Source of the DNA: Plantactinospora sp. KBS50 | Lineage (GTDB): Bacteria; Actinomycetota; Actinomycetes; Mycobacteriales; Micromonosporaceae | DNA length: 64,000 nt | Assembly: GCF_002285795.1 (NCBI RefSeq) | Contig: NZ_CP022961.1 | Location: forward strand, 3,042,001-3,106,000 | Direction of reading: 5' to 3' | Shown: positions 47,475 to 55,772 of the stretch, piece by piece | How positions within the stretch are numbered: the stretch's first letter is position 1 | Layout: the number at the start of each line of letters is the position of its first letter | Notes under the pieces: model-generated | Database searches by the model: none | Told to the model about the DNA's origin: nothing | What the model saw: the letters and a program-made list of their open reading frames with translations, nothing else | Made by a program: the position numbers and the translations under genes

Positions 47475-47629
47475 GGCGGACCAGTATGGCCAGCCCGGCC
47501 CGCCCGGCTCGACCGGGTCCGTCGGTCGTATAGCCCATCTTGCGCGGTCGCGGGCCGTTTTTCGCCCGGTTTTGACCGTCCTCGGCCGGGGTAGTAGCCC
47601 GGGTCCGAGGTCCGGGGGGAGAGGTCAGC

Positions 47630-47704
47630 ATGACGAAGCCGACCGTACGAGGTGGTGGCGTCGCGGGGTACGCGGCGGCGGTGGCGCGGGTCGCACGGCG
47701 GTGA
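47630..47704 (+). CDS. 24-codon open frame coupled to the GAF-ANTAR gene, or its true N-terminus
   Basis: ATG 47630 follows a strong GGGGGGAGAGG site and encodes 24 residues (MTKPTVRGGGVAGYAAAVAR, then VARR) before a stop that overlaps GTG 47701 (GTGA). It could be a leader peptide that delivers ribosomes to the next gene. Given the missing bases elsewhere, it could also be the real N-terminus of the GAF-ANTAR protein separated by one lost base in the G run near 47665. Confidence 0.4.
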   Translation: MTKPTVRGGGVAGYAAAVARVARR

Positions 47705-48432
47705 GGACGACGACGGCGCCCGGCGACGCGCTGGGTGTCCTGGAGACGGCCGCCCTGCTGCGGGAGCTGACCGCCGGCCTGATCTCGGCCGCGGACTTCG
47801 ACGAGGCGCTCGCCCAGCTCGTCCGGACCTGCCGGGCCGCCGTACCGGGAGTGACCTGGTGCAGCGTGACCATCCTGCAGGCCGGCGAGCCGGCCTCGGT
47901 GGCGGCCTCGGACGAACCCATCCGGGCCCTCGACGACGTACAGTACGGCGACGACGGCCCGGCCATCACCGCGATCCGGGAGCGCGACCCGGTGTTCGTT
48001 CCGGACCTGGCGGGCTCGGGCCGCTGGCCCCGGTGGACCGCCCGCGCGCTGGCGCTGGGGGTGCACGGCGTGGTCTCGGCCCCGGTCGACATCGACGACC
48101 AGGTGATCGGCTCGATCAACCTGTACGCGCGCCGGCCCGGCGCGTTCCGGGACCGGCAGCAGTTGACCGCCATGTTGCTGGCCGAGCACGCCGGCCTGCT
48201 GCTGGCCGCCGTGCGCGGCCGGGTCCGGGCCGATCGCGCGCAGCCGCAGCCGGTGGCGCCGGGGGACGAGGAGGTGGTGGGCCACGCGCTCGGGGTCATC
48301 ATGACCCAGCGTGGTTGCCCCGCCCCGGAGGCCCGGGAGGTGCTCCGGGGCGCGTCCCGGGCGCTGTCCATCCCGCTTGCCGAACTGGCCCGCCGGCTGG
48401 TCGACTCGGTCGCCCGCCACCACCCGGGCTGA
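47701..48432 (+). CDS. GAF-ANTAR RNA-binding regulator
   Basis: This 243-residue protein has a GAF domain (about 25-160; VTWCSVTILQAGEPASVAAS, AITAIRERDPVFVPDLAGS, SAPVDIDDQVIGSINLYARR) and a C-terminal ANTAR domain (about 185-240; VVGHALGVIMTQRGCPAPEA, then LARRLVDSVARHHPG). ANTAR proteins bind paired hairpins in nascent RNA and prevent termination. The GAF domain is the likely sensor. GTG 47701 has no ribosome site of its own and depends on coupling to the frame upstream, or the true start is 47630. The gene's 3' end merges into a 34-bp tandem array. Confidence 0.85.
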   Translation: MRTTTAPGDALGVLETAALLRELTAGLISAADFDEALAQLVRTCRAAVPGVTWCSVTILQAGEPASVAASDEPIRALDDVQYGDDGPAITAIRERDPVFVPDLAGSGRWPRWTARALALGVHGVVSAPVDIDDQVIGSINLYARRPGAFRDRQQLTAMLLAEHAGLLLAAVRGRVRADRAQPQPVAPGDEEVVGHALGVIMTQRGCPAPEAREVLRGASRALSIPLAELARRLVDSVARHHPG

Positions 48433-48515
48433 CCGGATCCCGCCCGCCCGCCACCACGCGGGCTGACCGGATCCCGCCCGCCCGCCACCACGCGGGCTGA
48501 CGGGATCCCGCCCGC
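48426..48515 (+). repeat. 34-bp tandem array with stop codon and hairpin in each unit
   Basis: Units start at 48426, 48460 and 48494 (third copy truncated). Each contains GGGCTGACCGGATCC, copied from the last codons and stop of the GAF-ANTAR gene. The second and third unit boundaries hold a perfect hairpin, GCCCGC-CACCAC-GCGGGC. The array could act as a multiple terminator. Confidence 0.8.
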
Positions 48516-48711
48516 CCGCCCGCCCCGCCGCCGTGCGGGCGGCCGGATGCCGCGCGGGCCGGCCGGCCATCCGGCGGGGTGAAGCGTTCCCGCCCGTCGC
48601 CGTCCGTCGCCGCGCGGTGGCTGAGCGGAACTCCGGTTTTGTCGGCGAACCGACCGGGTAGCACCGATTCCGGACGTCGGTGGGCACAATGTCTCGGGGA
48701 GGACCGCCACC

Positions 48712-49218
48712 ATGGACAGTCGACTGCACGTGCACGGGCAACCCATCCAGCCGATGCTGGTGACGCTCCCGCTCGGGCTGTTCGCCTGCGCGGTGCTGTT
48801 CGACCTGGCCGATCTGCTCGGCGGCCCGCGCCTGCTCGGCGAGGTGGGTTACTGGACCGCGGTGGCCGGCCTGGTGGCGGCGGCGTTGACCGCGGTGGCC
48901 GGCCTGCTGGAGTTGTGGGACGTCCCGGCGAACGGCGACCGGCGGGCGGCATTGCGCGGCAACCTGCCCAACGCGATCTCGGCGGCGCTCTTCGTCCTGG
49001 TCTGCCTGGCCCGGGCCGGCGCCGGGGCCAGGGACACGCATCCGCCCTCCGGCGCGCTGCTGGTGTTCGAACTCGCGGCGCTGACCGTCGGCTTCGCCAG
49101 CGTGGTGCTGGCCGGCCGGCGGGTGGAGCGGGAGCGGCGGCGTGCCGAGACGGTCGGCTTCGAGGCGTTCGCGGGCGGGCCGGCCGGCTTCGTCGCCCGG
49201 GAGTCCGCACGCCGCTAG
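48712..49218 (+). CDS. DUF2231 membrane protein
   Basis: This 168-residue protein starts MDSRLHVHGQPIQPMLVTLP, the common opening of DUF2231 proteins, and has four membrane segments (LGLFACAVLFDLADLL, YWTAVAGLVAAALTAVAGLL, ISAALFVLVCLARAG, LLVFELAALTVGFASVVLAG). A His near the N-terminus (HPM-like, here QPM) is partly conserved. ATG 48712 follows GGGGAGGA. The function of the family is unknown; some relatives accompany redox proteins. Confidence 0.83.
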   Translation: MDSRLHVHGQPIQPMLVTLPLGLFACAVLFDLADLLGGPRLLGEVGYWTAVAGLVAAALTAVAGLLELWDVPANGDRRAALRGNLPNAISAALFVLVCLARAGAGARDTHPPSGALLVFELAALTVGFASVVLAGRRVERERRRAETVGFEAFAGGPAGFVARESARR

Positions 49219-49219
49219 G

Positions 49220-49313
49220 CCAACACGACCGCCCAGGCTCACCCCGACTTCGCAGGCTCACCCCGACTTCGCAGGCTCACCCCGACTTCGCAGGGTCAAC
49301 ACGACCGCCCAGG
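49220..49313 (+). repeat. 19-bp tandem repeat flanked by a direct repeat
   Basis: AGGCTCACCCCGACTTCGC occurs three times at 49235, 49254 and 49273. The block is bracketed by two copies of CAACACGACCGCCCAGG (49220 and 49298). The 19-bp unit shares the CGACTTCGC core with the palindrome 60 bases downstream. Confidence 0.8.
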
Positions 49314-49376
49314 ATCGATGACGATGTCGCCGTGCCGAAACGGGAAAGCACGACTTCGCAGGGTCACCGCGGCTCG

Positions 49377-49459
49377 CCAAGGTCAACACGTCTTCGGCGA
49401 AGTCGGGGTGTCCGGGCGCCATCCACCCCCCAAGTTCGCCGAAGTCGTGTTGACCTTGG
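49377..49459. repeat. Large intergenic palindrome (REP-like)
   Basis: The 25-base arm at 49377-49401 (starting CCAAGGTCAACACG) is the reverse complement of 49435-49459 (ending TGTTGACCTTGG) with one mismatch. Inner GGGGTG/CACCCC blocks extend the pairing. The arms match the CAACACGAC and ACTTCGC words in the nearby tandem array, so both belong to one repeat family. It may be a bidirectional terminator or a mobile REP-type element. Confidence 0.8.
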
Positions 49460-49532
49460 GTCGTTTCGCGCCGGTGTCCCGGACTGTGGAATTACCTAGT
49501 AAGTCGATCGGAAAAGCATCCATTATGTTGCC

Positions 49533-50003
49533 ATGACAGTTGAGCAGCGGATCCTCCGCGAGGAAGCGGGGTCCGACCTCCTCACTCTGGCCCGCCGGTA
49601 CGCCGCCGGAGACTGGCCGTGCGAGGCCCGCTTCGATCCGGCGCGGCGCTGGTACGCGCGGCTCGGCGCGGCCGACGACCACGAGGCATGGCTGCTGACC
49701 TGGTTGCCTGGGCAGCGGACCGACCTGCACGATCACGGCGGCTCCGCCGGCGCCTTCACGGTCGTCTCCGGCGCGCTGACGGAGGAGACGGTGGTCGACG
49801 GTTGGCTCCGCCCGAGGGTCCTGCCCGGCGGTGCCGGCCGGTCGTTCGGTTCCCGGCACGTGCACCGGGTCGGCAACCGGGGTACCGGACCTGCGGTGAG
49901 CGTGCACGTCTACCGTCCGGCGTTGGCCCGCATGACGCGGTACGAACTGGCCGCCGGGCGGCTGCGGCCGGTCGAGGTGGCGACGGCGGGGGTGGCCTGG
50001 TGA
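49533..50003 (+). CDS. Cysteine dioxygenase, cupin type
   Basis: This 156-residue cupin protein has LHDHGGSAGAFTVVSGALTE (two iron-ligating histidines) and SRHVHRVGNRGTGPAVSVHV (third His), as in bacterial cysteine dioxygenase type I, which converts cysteine to cysteine sulfinate. ATG 49533 was used though the ribosome site is weak. The next gene, a rhodanese, overlaps it by GTGA; cysteine dioxygenase-rhodanese pairs are seen in other bacteria and suggest linked handling of cysteine and sulfane sulfur. Confidence 0.88.
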   Translation: MTVEQRILREEAGSDLLTLARRYAAGDWPCEARFDPARRWYARLGAADDHEAWLLTWLPGQRTDLHDHGGSAGAFTVVSGALTEETVVDGWLRPRVLPGGAGRSFGSRHVHRVGNRGTGPAVSVHVYRPALARMTRYELAAGRLRPVEVATAGVAW

Positions 50004-50722
50004 CCGGCGAAACCGCGAACGTCGTGCCGCCGCGCCCGGGCGCGGGAGGTCCGGGCCGGCCGGAGCCGGTCGAGAAGCGCCCGGTCGAGAAGCGCTTCGA
50101 CCCGTTGCGCCCGGGCGCGGGGCGTCCCGACCCATCGCGGCCGATCGGGGGGCGCGTCGTCCCGGCGGGGTCCCGGGGCATCGATGAGATCCTGACCGCG
50201 GCCCGCGCCCGGCTGCTCCGGCTGACGCCCGAGGCGGCGCACCTGGCCTGCCGGGCCGGAGCCGTGCTGGTGGACATCCGGCCGGCGGGGCAGCGGGCCG
50301 CCACCGGCGCGGTGCCCGGCGCGCTCGCCGTGGAGCGCAACGTGCTGGAGTGGCGGTTCGATCCGCGATGTCCGGCGCGACTGCCGATCGCCGGCTACGA
50401 CCTTCCGGTCATCGTGCTCTGTGAGGAGGGCTTCACCTCGTCGCTCGCCGCGGCGGCGCTGCTGGATCTCGGTGTGCACCGGGCGACCGACGTGCGGGGC
50501 GGTTTCGTGGCCTGGCGTACGGCCGGGCTGCCCGCGTTCCGACCCGACGGGACCCGCCCCGCTGCGGCGAGATCGACGGCGACCGCGACAACGCCGACAC
50601 CGGCAACGCCCCCCGGCATCGCCGACGGCCCCGCCGGAGACACCGACGGCGCCGCCGGGCCGGGGCGGGACGGGCTGACCTGGGCGCGGTCGCGGGGACA
50701 GGGGGTTGCCGGCGGCCGATAG
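50000..50722 (+). CDS. Rhodanese-like sulfurtransferase
   Basis: This 240-residue protein has a Pro/Arg/Gly-rich N-terminus (about 60 residues), a rhodanese domain at about 75-175 (AVLVDIRPAGQRAATGAVPG, VIVLCEEGFTSSLAAAALLD with active-site Cys, VRGGFVAWRTAGLP) and a low-complexity Ala/Thr/Pro/Asp tail. It is translationally coupled to the cysteine dioxygenase gene. It may transfer sulfane sulfur or relieve sulfide stress. The long tails on both sides are unlike typical single-domain rhodaneses. Confidence 0.87.
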   Translation: MTGETANVVPPRPGAGGPGRPEPVEKRPVEKRFDPLRPGAGRPDPSRPIGGRVVPAGSRGIDEILTAARARLLRLTPEAAHLACRAGAVLVDIRPAGQRAATGAVPGALAVERNVLEWRFDPRCPARLPIAGYDLPVIVLCEEGFTSSLAAAALLDLGVHRATDVRGGFVAWRTAGLPAFRPDGTRPAAARSTATATTPTPATPPGIADGPAGDTDGAAGPGRDGLTWARSRGQGVAGGR

Positions 50723-50896
50723 CGTTCCGTCTATCATCGGCGGTGGCACTCAGAGCAAGCATGCCGCTCCGGTGTGTCGGCCTATTGTCACGTTCATGCA
50801 ACACCGGAGTCCCTTGACCCCTCGGCGGGAGGGCCGGAAGCATCGGTCCTGCGCAGCCCGGGGCCGTGCGGAACGCCCGGACCAGCAAGGAGGACC

Positions 50897-51517
50897 ATGT
50901 CGGTCAGCCCCGCCTCGTCGCGTACCGGATGGCACCCGTCCCAGCACCCGGCGCCGGGACGACCGCCGGGAGCGGGACGGCGGCCGACCGGGACACCGGG
51001 CATGCCGGCGCTCACGGTGACGCTGTCCATCCCGCTGGCCGGCGAGGAGACGCTCACCGCACCCGCGCGGCGGCTGCTGGAGGCGGCCCGCGAGCTGGTG
51101 GAGCGGGGTGAGGCGACGGTCAGCGCGGGTCCGTCCGGTGCGGAGCGCCGGATCGAGCCGACGGTGCTGTACCCGCAGCCCACGCCGCCACCCCCACCGG
51201 TCCCGCCGGTTCCGCAGACGCTGCACGTCCTGGCCGCCTCCCGCTCGGCGCTGCTGGGCAGCGAACGGCTGCCGCTGACCCGGCTGGAGTTCGACCTGCT
51301 GATGCACCTGGTGGCGCACCCGCGCCGGGTCTTCACCCGGCTGCAACTGCTGAACGCCGTGTGGGGGTACGAGCACGCCGGCGTGCGGACCGTGGACGTG
51401 CACATCCGCCGGCTGCGCGGCAAGGTCGGCACCGATGTGCCGCTGATCACCACCGTGTACGGCGTGGGATACCGGCTGGCCGACGATGCGCGGGTGGTGG
51501 TCGACCGCGCCGGCTGA
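50897..51517 (+). CDS. Winged-helix OmpR-type DNA-binding protein without a receiver domain
   Basis: This 206-residue protein has a Pro-rich N-terminal part with ALTVTLSIPLAGEETLTAPA and a C-terminal OmpR-type winged helix (LPLTRLEFDLLMHLVAHP, RRVFTRLQLLNAVWGYEHAG, VRTVDVHIRRLRGKVG, ITTVYGVGYRLADD). No phosphoreceiver motif is present, so its activity is not controlled by a histidine kinase in the usual way. ATG 50897 follows GCAAGGAGG, an ideal ribosome site. Its upstream region has an imperfect inverted repeat near 50720 (CCGATAG...CTATCATCGG). Confidence 0.87.
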   Translation: MSVSPASSRTGWHPSQHPAPGRPPGAGRRPTGTPGMPALTVTLSIPLAGEETLTAPARRLLEAARELVERGEATVSAGPSGAERRIEPTVLYPQPTPPPPPVPPVPQTLHVLAASRSALLGSERLPLTRLEFDLLMHLVAHPRRVFTRLQLLNAVWGYEHAGVRTVDVHIRRLRGKVGTDVPLITTVYGVGYRLADDARVVVDRAG

Positions 51518-51535
51518 CCGGGCACCATGGGACCG

Positions 51536-52168
51536 GTGAGGTACCGTCCCATCGCCCCCGACCTGCTGGTGGCCGAGCTGGCCGACCGGATCGCCGGAGT
51601 CAACGCCGACGGGCGGGTCCGGGTGGCCCTGGACGGTGCGCCCGCCGCGGCGCCGGACCGGCTCGGCGCCGCGCTTGTCGATCCGCTGCGGGTCCGCGGC
51701 CGGCCGGCCGTGCACCTGCGCTCGACGGACTTCCTGCGCCCGGCCTCGCTGCGGTACGAGCAGGGCCGGACGAATCCCGACTCGTACTATCTCGGCTGGC
51801 TCGACGAGGCCGGCCTGCGCCGCGAGGTGCTGGAGCCGGCCGGCCCGAGCGGCAGCGGCCGGATCCTGCCGACGCTGTGGAACGCCGAGACCGACCGGGC
51901 CAGCCGGGCCGGCTACCTCGGGCTGCCGGACCGGTCGGTGGTGCTGGTCAGCGGGCCGTTCCTGCTCGGCGGTCCGCTGCCGTTCGACCTGAGCGTGCAT
52001 CTCGCGCTCTCCCCGGCGGCGCTGGCCCGCCGGGCCGCCGAGCGGGACCGGTGGACGCTGCCGGCGTACCGGCGGTACGCCGAGGAGGTCGATCCGGTGG
52101 CCCTCGCCGACCTGGCCGTCCGGGTCGACGATCCCCGGCATCCGGCCCTGCTGCTGCCGCCGGGCTGA
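51536..52168 (+). CDS. Uridine-kinase-like protein with degenerate P-loop
   Basis: This 210-residue protein resembles actinobacterial uridine/nucleoside kinase-like proteins: VRVALDGAPAAAPDRLGAAL at the Walker A position, HLRSTDFLRPASLRY, DSYYLGWLDEAGLRREVLE, VVLVSGPFLLGGPLPFDLSV and RRYAEEVDPVALADLAVRVD. The GxxxxGK[ST] signature is absent: the loop reads DGAPAAAPDRL. It may bind without catalysing phosphoryl transfer. The start is GTG 51536; ATG 51527 is possible. It follows the winged-helix gene by 18 bases and may be co-transcribed. Confidence 0.78.
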   Translation: MRYRPIAPDLLVAELADRIAGVNADGRVRVALDGAPAAAPDRLGAALVDPLRVRGRPAVHLRSTDFLRPASLRYEQGRTNPDSYYLGWLDEAGLRREVLEPAGPSGSGRILPTLWNAETDRASRAGYLGLPDRSVVLVSGPFLLGGPLPFDLSVHLALSPAALARRAAERDRWTLPAYRRYAEEVDPVALADLAVRVDDPRHPALLLPPG

Positions 52169-52200
52169 CCCGCCGGACCGACCGGCCGCAGACCCGGAGC

Positions 52201-52270
52201 GACCCGCCGGACAACCCCCGGAGCGACCCGCCGGACAGCCCCGGAACGACCCGCCGGACAACCCGGGAAC
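52201..52270 (+). repeat. 23/24-bp tandem array after a stop codon
   Basis: GACCCGCCGGACAACCCCCGGAGC-type units start at 52201, 52225 and 52248, and a degraded copy (TGACCCGCCGGACC) begins at the stop of the kinase-like gene. The array lies in the 250-base gap before the TraR/DksA gene. Confidence 0.75.
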
Positions 52271-52418
52271 GACGCCCCGCAACGACGCACCGATCGCCGG
52301 TTTGACCGCCCGGGGGCCGGGGTACTCGCCCCGCTCGAACAGCCGAGCAGCGCGGGATAACGTGCGTCACCGCATCGGGTCCGGACGCCGGCGCAAGGAG
52401 CAGAGAGGCAGGCAGCGC

Positions 52419-52835
52419 ATGGTCGTGCACGAGCGCGTCGACACCGTCGACACCGTCAGCACCGGGCGTTCCGCGACGGACAACGAACAGATCCGCACGT
52501 CCCTGCAGGCCCGGTACGACGAACTGACCGTGGAGTACGACGAGGCCGTGGTGCAGAACGAGGTCCTGCGGCTCGTGGAGGTGGGGGACACCGCCGGCGA
52601 CGACCAGGCCGACCACGGTACGAAGACGGCCGAGCGGGACACCGCCCAGTCGTTGCTGCGCGGCATCCTCGACCGGCGTGCCCAGTACGAACACGCCCTG
52701 GCCCGGCTGGCGGAGGGCACGTACGGGTTCTGCGAGGGCTGCACGGCGCCGATCCCGGTGGAGCGGCTGGAGATCTTCCCCTCGGCGACGAGCTGCGTCG
52801 CCTGCAAACAGAGCCGCGAGCGCCGGGCCGCCTGA
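52419..52835 (+). CDS. TraR/DksA-type zinc-finger protein
   Basis: This 138-residue protein has a coiled-coil N-terminal half (QARYDELTVEYDEAVVQNEV, LLRGILDRRAQYEHALARLA) and a C-terminal four-cysteine zinc finger (YGFCEGCTAPIPVERLEIFP, TSCVACKQSRERRAA). These proteins bind the secondary channel of RNA polymerase and modulate initiation. ATG 52419 was chosen because coding-type codon use begins there and a purine-rich AGAGGCAGG precedes it. Confidence 0.87.
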   Translation: MVVHERVDTVDTVSTGRSATDNEQIRTSLQARYDELTVEYDEAVVQNEVLRLVEVGDTAGDDQADHGTKTAERDTAQSLLRGILDRRAQYEHALARLAEGTYGFCEGCTAPIPVERLEIFPSATSCVACKQSRERRAA

Positions 52836-52933
52836 GAGCCCGGGCCGCCCGAGGGCCGGGTCGCCGCGGTCGTCACCCGGCGGACCGGGACGGCCGCGGG
52901 TACGGTGGGCCGCACGGGCACCGGGAAGGGCGG

Positions 52934-53830
52934 GTGCGCAGCGCCATGGGTCGGATCAGCGTCGGCACCGCGTCGTGGACGGACCCCACCCTGCTGGAGT
53001 CGGGGTGGTATCCGGCCGATGTGGACACCGCGGCGAAGCGTCTGGGCTACTACGCCGAGCGGTTCCCGCTGGTCGAGGTGGACTCCACCTACTACTCGCC
53101 GCCCGCGCAGCGGACCGCCGAACTGTGGGCGGCGCGCACCCCGCCCGGCTTCACTTTCAACATCAAGGCGTTCAGCCTGCTCACCGGCCACCCCACCCGG
53201 GTCGGCGCGCTGTACAAGGATCTCCGCCCGGAGACCGACAAGAAGAACGTGTACCCGGACGACCTGGCGCCGCAGGCGTACGAGGACGTCTGGTCCCGGT
53301 TCCTCAGCGCGCTGGACCCGCTGGTCTCGGCCGGGAAGCTGGGCGCCGTGCTGTTCCAGTTTCCGCCCTGGTTCACCATCCGCCGGGACAACAAGCAGTA
53401 CCTGCTGGAGGTCCAGCGCCGGTGCGCCCCGCTGACCCCGGTGCTGGAGTTCCGGCACGCCTCCTGGTTCGCCGGGGACAACGCCGAGGAGACCCTCGAC
53501 CTCCTGCGCCGGCACGAGCTGCCGTACGTCTGCGTGGACATGCCGCAGGGGCACCGCTCGTCGGTGCCGCCGGTGCTGGCGGCCACCGCCGACCTGGCCG
53601 TGGTCCGGTTCCACGGGCACAGCAGCAAGTGGACCAGCCGGGACATTCACGAGAAGTTCGGCTACCGCTACTCGGACCGGGAGCTGCGCGAGTGGGCACC
53701 CCGGCTCCGGGAACTGGCCGGGCAGGCCGACCGGACCCAGGTCCTGATGAACAACTGCTACCGGGACTACGCCCAGGACAACGCCCGTACGCTCATCGAC
53801 CTGCTGGGCGACGACGCGGCCGGCGGTTAG
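52934..53830 (+). CDS. DUF72 family protein
   Basis: This 298-residue protein has the TIM-barrel-like DUF72 pattern: ISVGTASWTDPTLLESGWYP, FPLVEVDSTYYSPPAQRTAE, WAARTPPGFTFNIKAFSLLT, GAVLFQFPPWF, LEFRHASWF and VVRFHGHSSKWTSRD. The biochemical role of the family is unknown. GTG 52934 lies close to GGAAGGG; ATG 52946 would shorten it by four residues. It is followed by the GH15 gene in the same direction. Confidence 0.87.
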   Translation: MRSAMGRISVGTASWTDPTLLESGWYPADVDTAAKRLGYYAERFPLVEVDSTYYSPPAQRTAELWAARTPPGFTFNIKAFSLLTGHPTRVGALYKDLRPETDKKNVYPDDLAPQAYEDVWSRFLSALDPLVSAGKLGAVLFQFPPWFTIRRDNKQYLLEVQRRCAPLTPVLEFRHASWFAGDNAEETLDLLRRHELPYVCVDMPQGHRSSVPPVLAATADLAVVRFHGHSSKWTSRDIHEKFGYRYSDRELREWAPRLRELAGQADRTQVLMNNCYRDYAQDNARTLIDLLGDDAAGG

Positions 53831-53877
53831 TGCCGCTCCGGACCGATTACCGGCCGGCGGGCCGGGTAAGCGCCGGC

Positions 53878-55710
53878 GTGAGCAGCTCACGGATCGCCGA
53901 TCACGGGTACCTGGCCGACGGCCGCACGGGCGCGCTGGTCGACCGGGACGGTTCGGTGAACTGGTGGTGCCCGGGTCGGTTCGACGCCCCGTCGGTGTTC
54001 GCCGCGCTGTTGGACCGGGACGCCGGCGGCGGCTGGTCGATCCGGCCGCGCGGGGCGTACCGGACCGAACGGGACTACCTGCCCGACACGCTGGTACTGC
54101 GGACGGTCTTCACCACCGACACCGGATCGGTGGCGCTTGTCGACGCGCTGGCCCTGGAGCCGGGAGCCCGTGGGCACGACATCGGGCGCCGGCCGCCGGA
54201 CTGCCTGATCCGGTCCGTGCAGGGGCTCTCCGGCCGGGTGGACCTGGAGCTGACCTACCGGCCCCGGTTCGAGTACGGGATGGTGCAGGGCTACCCGCTG
54301 CCCACCGCCGCCGGCCTGGTCGCCACGGCCGGACCGGCGACACTCACCCTCTCCGGGCAGGTGTCGCTGGACGTGGACGGGCCGGACGCCACGGCCTCGT
54401 TCGCGGTGTCCGCCGGCGACCGGGTGGACTTCGCGCTCCAGCACACCAGCACCTACGGCCAGGACCGGCCGGTCGCCCCGGTCGACGTGCCGCACGCGCT
54501 CGACGAGACCGTCGAGGGCTGGCGCAGTTGGGCGGACCTGCACACGTACCAGGGGCGCTACCCGGACCTGATCCGGCGCAACGCGCTGATCGTGCAGGGT
54601 CTGACGTACCAGCCGAGCGGCGCCGTGGTGGCCGCCCCCACCACCTCGCTGCCGGAGAAGCGGGGCGGCGACCGCAACTACGACTACCGGTTCGGCTGGC
54701 TGCGGGACTTCTCGCTGACCCTGCGGGCGCTCTGGGTGGCGGCCTGCCCGGACGAGTCCACCCGGCTGTTCCGCTGGGTGGCCCAGACGGTCGGCCGGGT
54801 GGACGGGCAGCCGGTGCCGATCATGTGCGGCGTCGAGGGCGAGCGGGACGTCTCCGAACGCGTCGTGCACACCCTTCGCGGGTACGCCGACAGCCGGCCG
54901 ATCCGGGTCGGCAACGAGGCGTGGCAGCAGCGGCAGGCGGACGTACCGGGGGAGGTGCTGGACGCGGCCTGGCTGCTGCGCGACTACCTGGAGCCGATGC
55001 CGGCGGACGTGCGGGACCTGCTGCGCAGCCTCGCCGACCGGTCCGCCCGGGACTGGCGGCAGCCCGACGCCGGGATGTGGGAGGCCCGGGACGCCGAACG
55101 GCACTACCTGTCCTCGAAGGTGTTCTGCTGGGTGGCCCTGGACCGGGCCATCGGCTTCGGCAAGCGGCTCGGCGGCCCGGCCGAGCTGGACCGCTGGCGT
55201 GCCGCCCGGGCCGAGATCCGCGAGACCGTGCTGCGGGACGGCTGGCACCCGGAGGTCGGCGCGTACACCGGCGCCTTCGGCTCCACCGAGTTGGACGCCT
55301 CCGTGCTGCTGCTGCCGTGCGTCGGCTTCCTGCCGGCCACCGACCCACGGATGTGGGCCACGATCGAGCTGATCCACAAGCGGCTGTCGGTCGGTGGCCT
55401 GATCCGGCGCTGGGACGACGACCCGGCCGGCTTCTTCCTCTGCTCGTTCTGGATGGTGCAGTGCCTGGCGTACGCCGGGAGGCAGGAGCAGGCCACCGCG
55501 CTGTTCGAGAGCGTCGTGGCCCGGGCCAACGACCTCGGCCTGCTGGCCGAACAGATCGACCCGGCCACCGGGGAGCAACTGGGCAACTTCCCGCAGGCGT
55601 TCTCGCAGGTCGGGCTGATCGGTGCGGCCTGGTCGCTGACCGAGCCGACCCCGCTGGCCGGACCCGGCCGGCCGGAGCGGAGCCCGGAGCCGTTCACCCG
55701 CGCCGGGTGA
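53878..55710 (+). CDS. GH15 glycoside hydrolase (glucoamylase/trehalase family)
   Basis: This 610-residue protein opens SSSRIADHGYLADGRTGALV, DRDGSVNWWCPGRFDAPSVF and has an N-terminal super-beta-sandwich and a C-terminal (alpha/alpha)6 barrel. Barrel motifs include EKRGGDRNYDYRFGWLRDFS with the WxWxRD-like substrate site, HLSSKVFCWVALDRAIGFGK and NFPQAFSQVGLIGAAW. Members cleave alpha-glucosides; actinobacterial enzymes of this type include trehalases and glucoamylases. Given treX-Y-Z elsewhere in the window, trehalose is a reasonable but unproven substrate. GTG 53878 was taken as start; GTG 53830 is possible and overlaps the upstream stop. Confidence 0.88.
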   Translation: MSSSRIADHGYLADGRTGALVDRDGSVNWWCPGRFDAPSVFAALLDRDAGGGWSIRPRGAYRTERDYLPDTLVLRTVFTTDTGSVALVDALALEPGARGHDIGRRPPDCLIRSVQGLSGRVDLELTYRPRFEYGMVQGYPLPTAAGLVATAGPATLTLSGQVSLDVDGPDATASFAVSAGDRVDFALQHTSTYGQDRPVAPVDVPHALDETVEGWRSWADLHTYQGRYPDLIRRNALIVQGLTYQPSGAVVAAPTTSLPEKRGGDRNYDYRFGWLRDFSLTLRALWVAACPDESTRLFRWVAQTVGRVDGQPVPIMCGVEGERDVSERVVHTLRGYADSRPIRVGNEAWQQRQADVPGEVLDAAWLLRDYLEPMPADVRDLLRSLADRSARDWRQPDAGMWEARDAERHYLSSKVFCWVALDRAIGFGKRLGGPAELDRWRAARAEIRETVLRDGWHPEVGAYTGAFGSTELDASVLLLPCVGFLPATDPRMWATIELIHKRLSVGGLIRRWDDDPAGFFLCSFWMVQCLAYAGRQEQATALFESVVARANDLGLLAEQIDPATGEQLGNFPQAFSQVGLIGAAWSLTEPTPLAGPGRPERSPEPFTRAG

Positions 55711-55772
55711 GCGGCCCTCATCCGGTCCCGCGGCACGCTGGAACGAGGCGGAGTCAACCGAGGGGGAGCATC

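Noticed and set aside
48426-48515. 34-bp units as a CRISPR-like array
   Set aside because: There is no spacer between units and no cas gene nearby; the unit derives from the 3' end of the preceding gene.
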